This document shows, in pieces, positions 28,501 to 40,300 of a stretch of 64,000 nt of DNA. The stretch covers positions 868,001 through 932,000 of the forward strand of contig NC_090012.1 in the NCBI RefSeq assembly GCF_036417845.1, given 5' to 3'. Position 1 is the first letter of the stretch; the number at the start of each line of letters is the position of its first letter. A program made the position numbers and the translations under genes. The notes beneath the pieces were generated by a model. It ran no database searches and was not told where the DNA came from. It worked only from the letters and a program-made list of their open reading frames with translations. Origin of the DNA: Apteryx mantelli (Eukaryota > Chordata > Aves > Apterygiformes > Apterygidae).

Positions 28501-30557
28501 AGCCCAAAGGGGACCAGAGGGACCCCAAAACCTCCATGGATCTAGGAAGTATCCAGAGCCCAAAGGGGACCAGAGGGACCCCAAAATCTCCATGGATCTA
28601 GGAAGAATCCAGAGCCCAAAGGGGACCAGAGGGACCCCAAAACCTCCATGGATCTAGGAAGTATCCAGAGCCCAAAGGGGACCCCAAAACCTCCATGGAT
28701 CTAGGGGGACTCCAGAGCCCAAAGGGGACCCCAAAACCTCCATGGATCTAGGAAGAATCCAGAGCCCAAAGGGGACCAGAGGGACCCCAAAGCCTCCATG
28801 GATCTAGGAAGTATCCAGAGCCCAAAGGGGACCAGAGGGACCCCAAAACCACAAGGGATCTGGGGGTGCTCCAGAGCCCAAAGAGGATCCCAAAACCTTA
28901 TGGGATCTAGGGGGACTCCTCCAGAGCCCAAAGGAGACCCCAAAACCTGAAGAGATCCAGGGGGGCCCCAAAACCTGGGGGCTCCGGGGGGACCCCGCGC
29001 GTTCGCTGGAGGGGACGGGGCTCCCGTGGGGACCTGCGGAGCGGCCCAGTCCGGGGGGAGGCCATGGGGGACCCGGGGGGGGGGGGGACTGGAGGGACCC
29101 CAAAGCCTTCAGGGAACCCCACAGCGAATTGAGGGGTCCCCAAAACCCCCAGGGAACCAGGGGGGACCCCAAATCCCGCAGGGATTTCCATAGGGAAGCG
29201 GGGAGAAACCCCAAAGCCCTCAGGGGACCCAAAGGGGACTAGGGGGGTCCCCAAAGCCCCAAGGGGACCAGGAGGGACCCCAATGTCCCCAGGGACCCCA
29301 CAGGGAACCATGGAGGGAGCCCAAATCCCTCAGAGAAGTGGGAAGGGACCCCAAATCCCTCAGGGAACTCCATAGGGAACCATGGGGAGACCCCTGAGCC
29401 CCCAGGAAACCCCATAGGGGACTTGGGGGGGGTCCCCAAAGCCCCCAGGGAACCCCGTAGGGAAGTGGGGGGACCCCAAAACCTCGAGGGAACGAGGGGG
29501 GAACCCCAAATCTCTCAGGGAAGTGGGAAGAGATCCCAAATCCCTCAGGGAACCCAAAGGGGAGCCTGGGGGAACCCCAAATCCCTCAGAGAAGTGGGAA
29601 GGGCCCCCAAATCCCTCAGGGAACCCCATAGGGAACCATGGAGGGACCCCAAAGTCCTCAGGGAACCCCACAGGGGAGCCCGGGGGACCCCAAATCCCTC
29701 AGGGAAGTGGGAAGGGACCCCAAATCCCTCAGGAAACCCCATAGGGAAGTGGAGGGGACCTCCCAAATCCCTCAGGGAACCCCATAGGGAACCATGGGGA
29801 GACTCCTGAGCTCTCAGGGAACCCCATAGGGGACTGGGGGGGGGGGGTCCCCAAAGCCCCCCAGGGAACCCCATAGGGAAGTGGGGGGAACCAAAACCTC
29901 GAGGGAACGAGGGGGGGAACCCCAAATCTCTCAGGGAAGTGGGAAGGGACCCCAAATCCCTCAGGGAACCCCACAGGGGAGCCCGGGGGACTCCAAATCC
30001 CTCAGGGAAGTGGGAAGGGCCCCCAAAGCCCTCAGGGAACCCCATAGGGAAGTGGGGGGGACCAAAACCTCGAGGGAACGAGGGGGGAAACCCCAAATCT
30101 CTCAGGGAAGTGGGAAGGGACCCCAAATCCCTCAGGGAACCCCATAGGGGACTGAGAGGTCCCCAAAACTCCCAGGGAACCAGGGGGGACCCCAAATCCC
30201 TCAGGGAACCCTATAGGGAGCCATGGGGAGACCCCTGAGCCCCCAGGAAACCCCACAGGGGACTGGGGGGACCCCAAATCCCTCAGGGAAGTGGGAAGGG
30301 ACCCCAAATCCCTCAGGGAACCCCACAGGAAATCATGAAGGGACCCCGAATCCCTCAGGAAACCCCATAGGGAAGTGGAGGGGACCCCAAATCCCTCAGG
30401 CAACCCCATAGGGACGCCGGGAGGGGGGACAGGGGCTGCCCCGAGCCCCAAAACCCCCCGGGAGCAGCGGCACACCCCCCCCCCCCCCAAAACGGGACAA
30501 CCCGGCCCCGTTTGAGCGCGACACCCGCGCGCGCCGAGGCTCACCCGCCGCCGCCAT
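22596..30557 (-). CDS. CCDC97: CCDC97, coiled-coil domain-containing protein 97
   Basis: Poorly characterised nuclear protein, reported in connection with the U2/SF3B splicing machinery in human cells. Five coding exons in transcript order: 30557-30545 (only MAAA plus one base), 27628-26861, 23634-23344, 22940-22811 and 22710-22596 (stop at 22596-22598), all GT/AG and in frame. Conserved stretches: [60 protein letters not shown], an acidic run [52 protein letters not shown]. These follow human CCDC97 throughout. The N-terminal part of exon 2 contains an expanded heptapeptide repeat that I do not recall in human. The second intron holds a 3-kb minisatellite. Confidence 0.95.
22980..23290 (-). 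repeat. CCDC97: 17-mer array in CCDC97 intron 3
   Basis: Six copies of a 57-60 bp unit, each holding GGGGCCCAGGCGTCCGGG on the + strand (sense on the CCDC97 strand) followed by CCCTGCCCTCCCCATAGA. The same motif lies in intron 4 (22768) and past the gene's 3' end (22387, 22433, 22480). Confidence 0.93.
23650..26825. repeat. Three-kilobase minisatellite in CCDC97 intron 2 with higher-order copies
   Basis: Basic words are GGGACCTTGGGAACCCC, CATAGAGACCTTGGGG, CCAACCTAGGGACCCCCAT and CCTACAGTGACCCCA, recurring every 25-45 bp. A second level is visible: text starting at 24591 recurs from 25828 almost word for word, and text from 25081 recurs from 26207. This is a tandem copy of about 1.13-1.24 kb, one copy lacking an inner block of about 110 bp. 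Long minus-strand frames here are repeat artefacts. Confidence 0.92.
27222..27596 (-). repeat. CCDC97: Coding 21-bp repeat (MEQDPKV heptapeptides) in CCDC97 exon 2
   Basis: About 17-19 units of 21 bp (some 15-18) encode [21 protein letters not shown] and relatives, uninterrupted in frame between a short N-terminal leader and the conserved [15 protein letters not shown]. Edge units are diverged ([21 protein letters not shown]) and central ones nearly identical, the usual pattern of an active tandem repeat. Confidence 0.93.
27720..28960. repeat. 56-bp minisatellite in CCDC97 intron 1
   Basis: About 22 copies of a 56-bp unit beginning GGACCCCAAAACCTCCATGG and carrying ATCTAGGAAGTATCCAGAGC. A shorter variant lacks CCAGAGGGAC and has GGGGGACTCC instead of GAAGTATCC. 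Confidence 0.95.
29090..30415. repeat. GGACCCCAAATCCCTCAGGG minisatellite in CCDC97 intron 1
   Basis: About 40 units of 25-40 bp alternating GGACCCCAAATCCCTCAGGG and AACCCCATAGGGAAGTGGG. A higher-order block (about 170 bp with AAAACCTCGAGGGAACGAGG) recurs at 29480, 29893 and 30064. Confidence 0.93.
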
Positions 30558-30780
30558 CCCGCGCCGAGGCCCCGCCCCCGGCCCCGCCCCCTGGGTCCCT
30601 CGGCCACAGGCAGCGCGCCACCGAGGCCCCGCCCCCTCACCCCGCCGGAACTTCCGGTGCTGCAGGGGGACGGGAGAAGCGGCGCACCGGGGCCCTGCGC
30701 TCGCGTTCCGCCCCGCTCCCGTCCCCCCCCCCCCCCCCCCCCAACCTTCCTCCCCTTCCTCCTCCTCCTCGTCGTCGCCG
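30558..30780 (-). promoter_or_regulatory. CCDC97: CCDC97 promoter region
   Basis: CpG-rich sequence just upstream of the CCDC97 ATG holds CCGCCCC boxes and an ETS-like CCGGAACTTCCGG (about 30645). It is squeezed against the HNRNPUL1 3' end, so the two genes on this strand are nearly tail to head. Confidence 0.55.
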
Positions 30781-31313
30781 GAAAGCAGCAGCGCACACGG
30801 TAAAGTCCAATAGTCACTCTTTCTCCAAATACAAAAAAGCCGTTACAGCTCAACTCGACACACAGCATGTGCAAAGTTACAGGACCGTCGACCATGGTAT
30901 AAAAAGTTAACGCGGCTGGGGGGGGGGGGAGGGGAGGGGGGGTCCTTTCTCTTCTTCCTCTTTTTTTTTTTTAATTTTTTTTATTTTTTATTTCGCCCTC
31001 ACCTGAACGGAGCAAAGGAATCGTTACGGCTCGAGGGGATATGAACAGCTGCTGACCCACAGTAAAAAGTGACATAAAATATTAAAAAAAAAAAGGAAAA
31101 TAAAAGGAAAAGAGCAGAGTTACCATAAAACGGCCCCGGGGGGGGGGGGGGGGGGGCCGGGGGGGGCTGTGGGGTCCTAGCAGGAAAATAAAAAAAGGGG
31201 GGGGGAGGATGGGGGGGGGGCAGCGCTGCCGCCGCGGGGAGGGAGGAACAAGCCGGGGGGAGCGGAGCCGGAGTGGGAGCCGGAGCGGGATCAGGATGGG
31301 GAGCCGGGGGGGG
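30780..31313 (-). other. HNRNPUL1: HNRNPUL1 3'UTR
   Basis: This is the only AT-rich stretch of the gene's 3' side. It includes a T/A tract with TTTATT (minus-strand AATAAA) near 30980. A unique-looking segment at 30785-30905 reads GTATTTGGAGAAAGAGTGAC on the minus strand and may belong to the longest 3'UTR form. The exact end is not certain. Confidence 0.5.
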
Positions 31314-34300
31314 TCACTGGGCGCTGGCCCCCCCGTGCGAGCTGCCCGCGTAGCTGCCGTAGTCGTAGCTGCTGTAGTAGGGCGGCCACTGGCTCGGCGC
31401 CTGGTAGTACTGGCTCCACTGGGCGTACTGGGATTGGGGGGGGGGGGGGTGTCAGCGTCCCTGCCGCCCCTGGGGCGTCACCACGCCGTCCCCACCTCTC
31501 CTGGGGTGTCCCCACGCCGTCCCCACGGCCCCCGGGGTGTCCCCACGTCCCCCAGGGGCGACCCCGCAACTCCCAGAGGTGTCACTGCACCATCTCCACA
31601 TCCCCCTGGGTGTCACCACACTGTCCCCATGTCCCCTATGCCATCCCCATGTGCCCCAGGGTGTCACCACGCTGTCCCCACATCCCCTGGGGTGTCCCCA
31701 CGCCATCCCCACATCCCCCACGCCGTCCCCACGTCCCCCAGGGGCGTCCCCGCATCTCCTGGAGGTGTCACTGCACCATCTCCACGTCCCCCTGGGTGTC
31801 ATCCTGTCACCCTGGGTGTCACCCCACTGTCCCCATGTCCCCTATGCCATCCCCATGTCCCCCAGGGTGTCACCATGCCATCCCCACATCCCCCAGGGTG
31901 TCACCACACCATCCCGGTGTCCTCACGTCCCCCAGGGGCGTCCCTGCATCTCCCGGAGGTGTCACTGCACCATCTCCACATTCCCCCCCGGGTGTCACTG
32001 TGTCCCCTGGGGTGTCACCCCACTGTCCCCATGTCCCCCATGCCATCCCCATGTCCCCTGGGGTGTCACCAGATCCCCCCAGGGTGTCACTGCACTGTCT
32101 CTGTGTCCCCCATGCCATTCCCACACCCCCCCAGGGTGTCACCGTGTCCCCCATGGTGTCACCACACTGTCCCCACACCCCACATCCCCTGGGGGTGTCA
32201 CCACATTCCCCCTGGGCGTCACCACACTGTCCCCACATCCCCCACACCATCCCCACGTCCCCTGGGGGTGTCGCCGCATCCCCGCACTCACCTGTTGGTA
32301 CTGGTTGTAGTTCTGCTGATTGTAGGTCTGCCCCGTGGGGGGGGGAGGCTGGGGGTAGCTTTGGCTGTAACCGCTGTAACTGCCGTAGTTGTAGCTGGGG
32401 GTGTAGCCGCCCTGGCTGTAGCCGCCCTGGCTGTAGGGCTGGGTGTAGCTGGGCTGCGGCGGGGGCGGGGGGGAAGAGAGGGGCAGGTGAGGCCGGGGGG
32501 GTCCTGCTGCCCCCCAACCTTCACCCGCGGGGGGTTCGGGGCTGCCCCACGGCGGCTCCCAGCCCCCCGACCCTCACCCGCGGGGGGTCTCGCTGCCCCG
32601 GGGGGGTCTTGCCGCCCCACGGGGGGGTCTGGCCACCCCACGGCAGGCCAGGGGCTGCCCCACGGGGGGTCCCGCCGCCCCATGGGGGGCTGCCCCACAG
32701 CGGGCCCCACCTGCTGGCCCTGGCCGTAGGCGCTGGGCGCGCTGCTGCTGCTGCTGCTGGCGGGCGGCGCGGCGCCGCCGGGCTTGTAGGCGCTGGGGGT
32801 GCGGGCCGGGCTGTAGCTGCTCTGCTGCTGCTGCTGCGCGTTGCGGCTGTAGCTGCCCCGGCCGCCGGAGCTGTTGTCGCCGCGCGTGTTGCTGCCCCAG
32901 CGGTTCTGGGTGTAGCTGCCTCGGTTGAAACCTGAGGGAAGGGGAGGTGAGAGGCGGGCTCGGCCTGCCGGCTGCCTTGCGGGCGGGAGCACGGGATGGG
33001 ATGGGATGGGACGGGACGGGAGCGCCGCGGTGACCCCCCGGGGCCTCACACGTGATCCTGGGACTTGGACGCGTAACCCTGGGACCACCAGGACCTGCAC
33101 ACGCAACCCCGGGACCCACCAGGACCCACACAGGTGACCCTGGGACCTGCAGGGACCTGCACGCATGATCCCGGGACCTGCACACGCAATGCCAAGAGCC
33201 ACCAGGACCTGCACACGCATCTCTGGGACCTGCACACGCAGCCCTGGGACTGCCAGGACTCACACAGGTGATCTTAGGACCACCAGGACCTGCACACGTG
33301 ATCCTGGGACCGCCAGAACCTGCACACGCAGCCCTAGGACCTGCAGGGACCTGCACACGTGATCCTGGGACCTGCACATGTGATGCCAGGACCCAGCAGG
33401 ACCTGCACATGCAGCCCTGGGACTGCCAGGACCCTCACAGGTGACCCTGGGACCTGCAGGGACCTGCACATACGATGCCAGGATCCATCAGGACCTGCAC
33501 ACGTGATGCCAGGACTTGGACACGTGACCCAGGGAGCCCCAGGACCTGCACGTGCAACCCTGGGACCTGCGGGGACCCGCACACGCGACGCCAGGCCCCA
33601 CCAGGACCTGCACACGCAGTCTGGCGACCACCAAGATCTGCACACGCGACCCCGGCACCACCACCAGGACTTGAACATGGAACCCGCTGCTCCCGCTCAC
33701 CCCCCTGCCCCGAACCCAGGCCCGGCTTTACCTCCGCCGCCGCTGTTGGTCCCGGCACCGGCACTGCCACGGAAGCCGCCGCCGCCACCAGTGCCACCGC
33801 CGCCGCGGTTCTGGAAGCCGCCGCGGGTGCCGCCGGGGGGGCCGGTGCCGCCACCGCCGCCGCCGCCGCCGCGGCTGTCGAAGCGCGGGAAGCCGCCGCG
33901 GCCCCGGAAGCCACCGGCGCCGGCGCCGCCGCGGCCGTCGAAGCGCTTCTCGGGCGGGGGCCCGGCGCGGCGGCCCTCCTCGTTGTACTGCTTCACCAGC
34001 CGGTCGGCCTCGTCCCGCTGCAGCTCCACGAACAGCACCGCGTCCAGGAAGTCGCCGGCCTCCGGCAGCGTGAAGTTGGCTGCGCGGCCGCCCCAGGGCG
34101 GGCGGGAAGGAGGGAGGCAAGGAGGAAGAGTGAACGGAGGGGGGTGAGGGAGGCACGGGGGGGAAAGGCGGAAACGCCGAGGCTCCCGGCCCGGAGGGAG
34201 GACGAGGAGAGGGAGGGAGGGAGGAAGGGCAGGCCGGAAGCGCCTACCTTTCATCTCCAGCACGGCGTGGTCCGGCACGTCCTTGCCCTCCTCGTCCGTG

Positions 34301-37300
34301 CGCTTGACGGTGCGGTCTTTGAGGTCCTCGTCCGTGGGGCAGATGACGATGGCCTTGCGCTGGAAACCTTCAAAAGGACGCATTTTTCGTCTCTGCGCAG
34401 ATCCATAAACATTTGTCTAGCGACAGCGACAAGGAAGAGGCAAAAACGGCTCAGTGTTTACAGCTCCTTCGGCCCCGGTTTTATTACTTTCTTGCTTTTC
34501 GAGACAGCGCCCGGCCGCAGCGGGGGACGGAGCGGCTTCTCCCTGCCCGGACGCCTGGGCGGGTGAGCGGCCACACGCCAACCCGGCTGCCAAACCCGGA
34601 GCTCCCCGGGGCAGGGGGGGAATTTGAGCGAATCCCCTAATTCATCCCTTTTCTGCTGCCCCCGCGCGGCACCATTTTGCTCGGGAAAGGAGGGGAGATT
34701 CGGGCACCCAGCGGGGAGCGGAGCAGGCGGCGGCAGAGCCAGGGTCAAACACCAGGGAGCTTGCGGCTGACGGCGTGGACGCCGAGAGGGGCCGGGGGAT
34801 CCCGCCATCCCGGGGAGGACGCCGGCACGCGGCTCCAGAACAGCCGGGCGCGAGGAACGGGCAGTTTCCGGACAGGACGCTGCCAGGGCGCCTGGCGCTG
34901 CCTCCTCGCACCGCTTCCCGTGACCTTTGCGGCGTAACCTCGCCGGAGGCTTGTGATTTTGGGGATGCGCAGCGCGCGGGCGCCGCGCGGTATCGGATCC
35001 TCTCCGGCCCTGGCACGCTTCCTCTTTGCCCGGCCCGGAGGGGAACCTCGCTCCCCCGGCAGCGGGCCGGCGCTGTGTCACGCCGCTCTCGGTTCCCGCG
35101 CCGGAATGAGACCCGGCTGCCGGGCTCCGATTCCCACCCAGGACAGGCGGCAGCGTCCCGCGGACACCCGCTCGGGGCCAATGCGAGAGCCGGAGTGCGA
35201 GCGCAGCAGGCGCTGCCGGAGCGGCTCGGAAACGGTTAAGGGCCGCTATTAAATCGCGGCGGTTTCTCCTCCCCTTTATTATTAGCAGCGTATAAAGGCG
35301 CCCGCGGCCGGCGGCTCCGCTCGGCCTCACCCAAAACCTCGGCCCCGAGGCAGGGCGGCAGCCGGGTCCCTCCCGGCCTATGTAGTAATCCCGAAGGATT
35401 GCAGTCGCGCCCGGCAGCGGCGGTAATCCCGAAGGATCGCGGTCGCGCCCGGCAGCGGCGTTCCGCTCCCGAGCCAGCACGAGGCCTGCGGCTGCCCCGG
35501 CTCAGCCCCGAGCTTTCCAGCCCGCACTCCGGGCCGGACCTCGGAGGGCTGCGAGGGGCGACGGGGCAGAGCGCGGCGTTCCCGAGGCGTCGCCGGAGGG
35601 CCGCCGGGTTCCCGGGACGCCCGGCTGCCGCTGCGGGGTTTAACGAAGCGGCGCCGCCCCCGCGCTCCCGCGGGCGCCGGTACCTGGTCCAGGATGTAGT
35701 TGCGCTTCTTGCGGGCGGCGATCTGGATGAGGCGGTTGAGGCACTGCGTCGCCTGCTGGATGAGCACGTCCCAGCGGCCGGCGTAGTTGCGCTGACGCCG
35801 GAGGCCCATCACCTGCGGGGCCGGAGCGGGCGGACGCTTGGGCAGGGGTCACCCTGCTCCTCCGCTCCGCGTTTTGACACGTTTTTTTTTGCGTCCCCCT
35901 TCCCTATCCGACAGTTCAGAAGCGGAACCGCCGCAATTCCCAGTGCTTTTAGACGTGGGATCGGCCGGAAAGCGGAGCCGCTCCGCAGAAGCGGGATCCT
36001 CGGCTATGCGGAGCCGTTCGCAAGCCGACCCTGCGAGCGGCAGCCGCGAAGCGCCGGCTCCGGCTCCACCTCCGCTAATTCGCGCAACCAGACCTCCGTC
36101 TCCCTCCTCACCCTCATCTTATCCATGATGGCGTTTGTTCCCAGGATGTTGTACTTCTTGGAGGGGTTGGCAGCCGCGTGCTTGATGGCCCACGTCGTCT
36201 TTCCGGCCGCGGGCAAGCCAACCATCATCAAGATCTGGAACGCGGATCATGCGCACACTCACTTTCACGGAGCCGATCCGACCTTCGTGGCGCGTCCCGA
36301 GGCCTCGCTCGGTTCGTCCCCTGCTCCGGAGGAGCCCGAACCCGGCGCGCTCCGCTCCGCGCTCGCCGTCGCCTACCTCGCACTCGGCTTTGCTCTTTGG
36401 TCCGACGGTGCCGCGAACGCGTTCCGCCAAGGGCAGGTGCTGGATGAAGGTGAAGCCGGGCGGCACGGAGAAGTAGGTGTCCTCCCGCTGGCCGAAGTTG
36501 AACTCGATGGCGCAGTTCTTCACCAGGACGTGCGGGAAGAGCGCCTGGCCGCCCAGCAGCTCCTTCCGCACCCGGTACGCGACGCCCAGCCACTTCCCGT
36601 TCTTCATGAAGGACATTTCCACCTCCTCGCCGCACTCGAAGTCCTACGGAAGGGGCAAAGGCGTCGGCGGCGCGATGGCCCCGGAGCAGCGGATCGTGGC
36701 CGCCTCGAGCGACGCAGGGAGCCGCATCGCGATCGCGCCATCGCCAAGGGCAGGGAACATCCCGCCGCGCCAGGCAGGGAACATCGCGCCGCGACCGGCG
36801 GCACGGAAAGAGCCCGTTAACGGTGAGGCGACGCTGCCGCCCGCTCCCGGGGCCCGGAGCGGGGTGAGGAAGAGCCCCAGCGGCTCCCGGCATCGCAGCA
36901 CAGCACCGAGTCGGCCCAAAGTGAACAGCCGCAGCCCTTCCGTAGCGCCCGGTTCGGCAGGAGACGGGGGTTATTCCGGCTCGGGGAAGGCCGGACCTGC
37001 CGGAGCGTGCGACCCCCCCCTCCTTCCCCATCCCCGCGAGGGGACCTGGCACTCCGCCAGCTCCCAACCAGTCCCGGGAGGTTTTTCCCGTTTTTATTTT
37101 GAGTTTTTAGCTCCCCGCAGAGCTGCCGGGAAGCGGAGAGACCGCGAAGAGGCAGCGAAACCGCCGGCAGGCGGAACAGAGACGTCTCTGATGGCGCGGC
37201 TCCGGTGCCGGGCAGGAGGAGGGCAGGGAGCCGCTCGGAGCCGGAGCCGGGCGCGGGCTGCCGGCTCCCTCTAGCGACGCGGCCGCTGCACAAACAGCGG

Positions 37301-40300
37301 GACGGCGCCGCGGGAAGCTCGGGTTCGCCCTCGTTCCGCTCTCGGGCCCAGCGCGGACGGGATCCGGCGGCTTTTGCGGGCAGGACGGCAATTAGGGGCG
37401 GGAGAAGTGACTTTAAATGGTGCGCGGGGTTGTTTTTTTTCCCCCTCATCCCACGGAAAACCAGGAAAACAGAGCGGAGGAGCAGGGAGACGGCCACAGC
37501 CGGACGGCGGCAGACAGCTGAAACGAGTCACAGCGACCGCAAAAGGCCAAACCGCGGCCCCGCGCCCGTCTCGAGAACTTCCCCTCTCCGGGCGGCGCCG
37601 CCCCAAACGCTGGGAACGTCAATTTAACTAAACTCCGGCACGGGGAACGCCGACGCCGGGCGGCCTCCCGCTCCAGAAGGTCGCTGGCTGCCGGGGCGGC
37701 GCGACGCGGCGCGGGGGGACTCACGACGAGGCAGGCGATGACGTCGTTCTCGGCGAAGGTCTCGCCGTAGTTCTCGAACTTGCAGTTGGTGGATTTCTTG
37801 CCGGTGCCGCCGTAGCCGTAGGAGAAGGGCTCCTCGCCTGCGGGGGGAGAGGCCGGCTGAGCCGCGGGAGCGGACGGCGCCTCCCGGAGAAGCCGCTCCG
37901 AGCCCGGCGGCGGCGCTTACCCAGCTGCGTGCTGCAGGAGTCGAGGGACCAGCCGACGCGCACCACGTGGGGGTCGGGCTCCGTCGACGGCAGGTGCTTT
38001 ACCGAGATTTCTTCGTTGACCTGTGGACGGAAAACGGGTGGGAAAGGGCGCCGGGAGTGCAGGGAGACGCGAGGAGGCATCGGAGGGGCGTTGGGGAGGA
38101 GCGCGCCGCTCCCGCGCAGCCGCCTCGCCTCCGGCCAAGGGAGCGGGAGGCGCCGGGGGAAACGGGGCTCCCAGCTCCCCGGCGGAAGCGGATATTCGGG
38201 CTGGTTTTCGGGAGAGCTGCAGTCTCGGACGCCGCTTTTCCGGTTTGTTTGGGGTTTTTAGGAGCAGCACAGGCAGCTGCCGCGGGAACGGCCCAGCCGA
38301 AGAGCTCCCGCTCTGCCGCCCCTCGCTGCGCCGCGCGGGGCCTTTCCCCAGCGCCGCTCCGAACCGCGGGGAAACAAAGCGGCTGCTCCGAGGGCGCTCG
38401 CCGGACAGGCCCGGAACGGCGCTGAGATCGCTCCGGGGAGGGAGCCGAGCGTCGCCGGAACGGGGCGGAACGGAGCCGCGGCGCGGCAGGGCCCCGGGCG
38501 CGCCCGGAGAGCGGAAAGGAAGGGAACGGCGCCGGGAAGGCGGAAGCGCTCGGGGCCGCGGCGCTCCCGGCGCCTCACCTTCATCTCGTAGCAGACGCGG
38601 CCCTGGCGCGCGCCGTAGGTGGCTCGGGCGCCCGACCACAGGTAGGCGAAGCCCTCGATGGTCAGCGGGTAGCCGCTGTACCGGTCCCGGGCGACTTTGA
38701 AGTGCAGGTCGCAGTTGTCTGCGGAGCGGAGAGGCCAACAGGAGCCCGGAGAAGCCAACGGGAGCCCGGAAACGCGGAGCCGAACACGCGCCGGAGCCCC
38801 CGCCGCAAACCGGATCCCGCCCCGGCCATTCTGCCGGCGCCTCTCCCGGAGGCCTCCCGGCATGGGGCATTGCTGCCGCCCAGGAAGCGTCACGATTCTT
38901 GCCACAAGGGAGGGAAAAGGTGGGAAGGGTGCCGAGAGCCCAAGGAACGAGCATCGGAAACCTCGCGGCGGAGCCGAGCAGCTCCCGCGCCAGGCTACGA
39001 CCGCGCTCGGCGCCGAGCGGGGAGAGAGGGGGTCGGCGACGCGCCGTCGCCCTCGTCCTGCCGGCGACGCGCTGGGCAGCTCCCGCGTTAACGGAGGCCT
39101 CGAGGCGCTCCAGGGAAACCCGAAAGGGGCCTCGCTTCGCCCCCCCCCCCCCCCCGCGGCCGTTTTCGAGGCGGGAAGCGGGAGACGGGCACTCACAGGT
39201 GTCGACGGCCACGAGGGTGTCGTCGAAATCCTCCTCGTCGTCCTCCGCGGGAGGCTGCGGCGAGCGGCCCCTGGGGCGCAGAGCAGAGCGAGCGGGTCCG
39301 GCGGGGGCTCGCGCCGCCGCCGTCGCCCCCCCGTCCCCCCATCCCGCAGGGAATTCCCCCCCCCCCCTGGAGCGGCGCCGGCACCGGCCTCACCTCTTGT
39401 CCTCGCGGTGCTCGTAGTAGCCCCGGCCCCGCGGCTCCTCGTAGGGCCGCTTGCGCGGCTGCGGCTGCTGCCGGGGCTGCGAGGCCTCCGGAGCGCTGTA
39501 GCTGCCCGGCGGCGCGTTGTACGCTGCACGGGAGCGCTGTAGCCGGCCGGGGGTGCGCGTGTAGCCGGGGGCCGGCGCGCTGTATCCCGCCGGAGGCGCG
39601 CTGTAGGCTGGGGCCGGGGCGCTGTATCCCGCCGGAGGCGCGCTGTAGCCCGGCGCCGGTGCGCTGTAGCCGGCCGGGGGAGCGCTGTAGCCCGGCGCCG
39701 GGGTGCTGTAGCCGGCCGGAGGCGCGCCGTAGCCGGCCGGGGGCGCGTTGTAGGTGGGGTGGCGGCGGGGATGCTGTAGGCAGGAGCGGGGGGCGGTGTA
39801 GCTGGGGGGCGGGCATGCTGTAGGCGGGAGCGGGCTCCTCCTGCTTCGCTTCCGTCTTCATCTCTGCGGGCGAGAGGTCCGAGCGGGGTCACGGAGCCCC
39901 CGGCCTTCCCTCCCTGGCAGCCCTTCCCCCAAAAACGCTCCTTTTCCCGGCTTTTTTTTCCCCTAACCGCCACCAGAAGCGGAGCTGCCGGGGCCGTGTG
40001 AAACGGGGCCCTCCGCTCCAGCAGGATGTCCCGCCATCGGCACAGACGGCTCCACGCCGGAAAGCACTTCCAGCCCGGCAGGAGAACCGGGAACGTGACT
40101 CCCGTGCTCAGCCCGGCCCGGCTCTGCCCGCTCCGCGGCGACACGGCAGGATCGCTTCCCTGCCTCCTGCCCGCTTTCGGGGCGGGATTCCGGGCACCGT
40201 CGCCGAGCGCCCCGGGCCCTCCCGGAGCCGGGCCGAGGCAGCTCCCGGAGCAGCCCCTACCTGGATGCAGGGCGGGATGCTCCTGGTCTACGGATCTGCG

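Noticed and set aside
27222-28960. Common origin of the CCDC97 coding repeat and the adjacent 56-bp intron repeat (both contain GACCCCAA)
   Set aside because: The shared word lies on opposite strands and the rest of the units do not align by eye.
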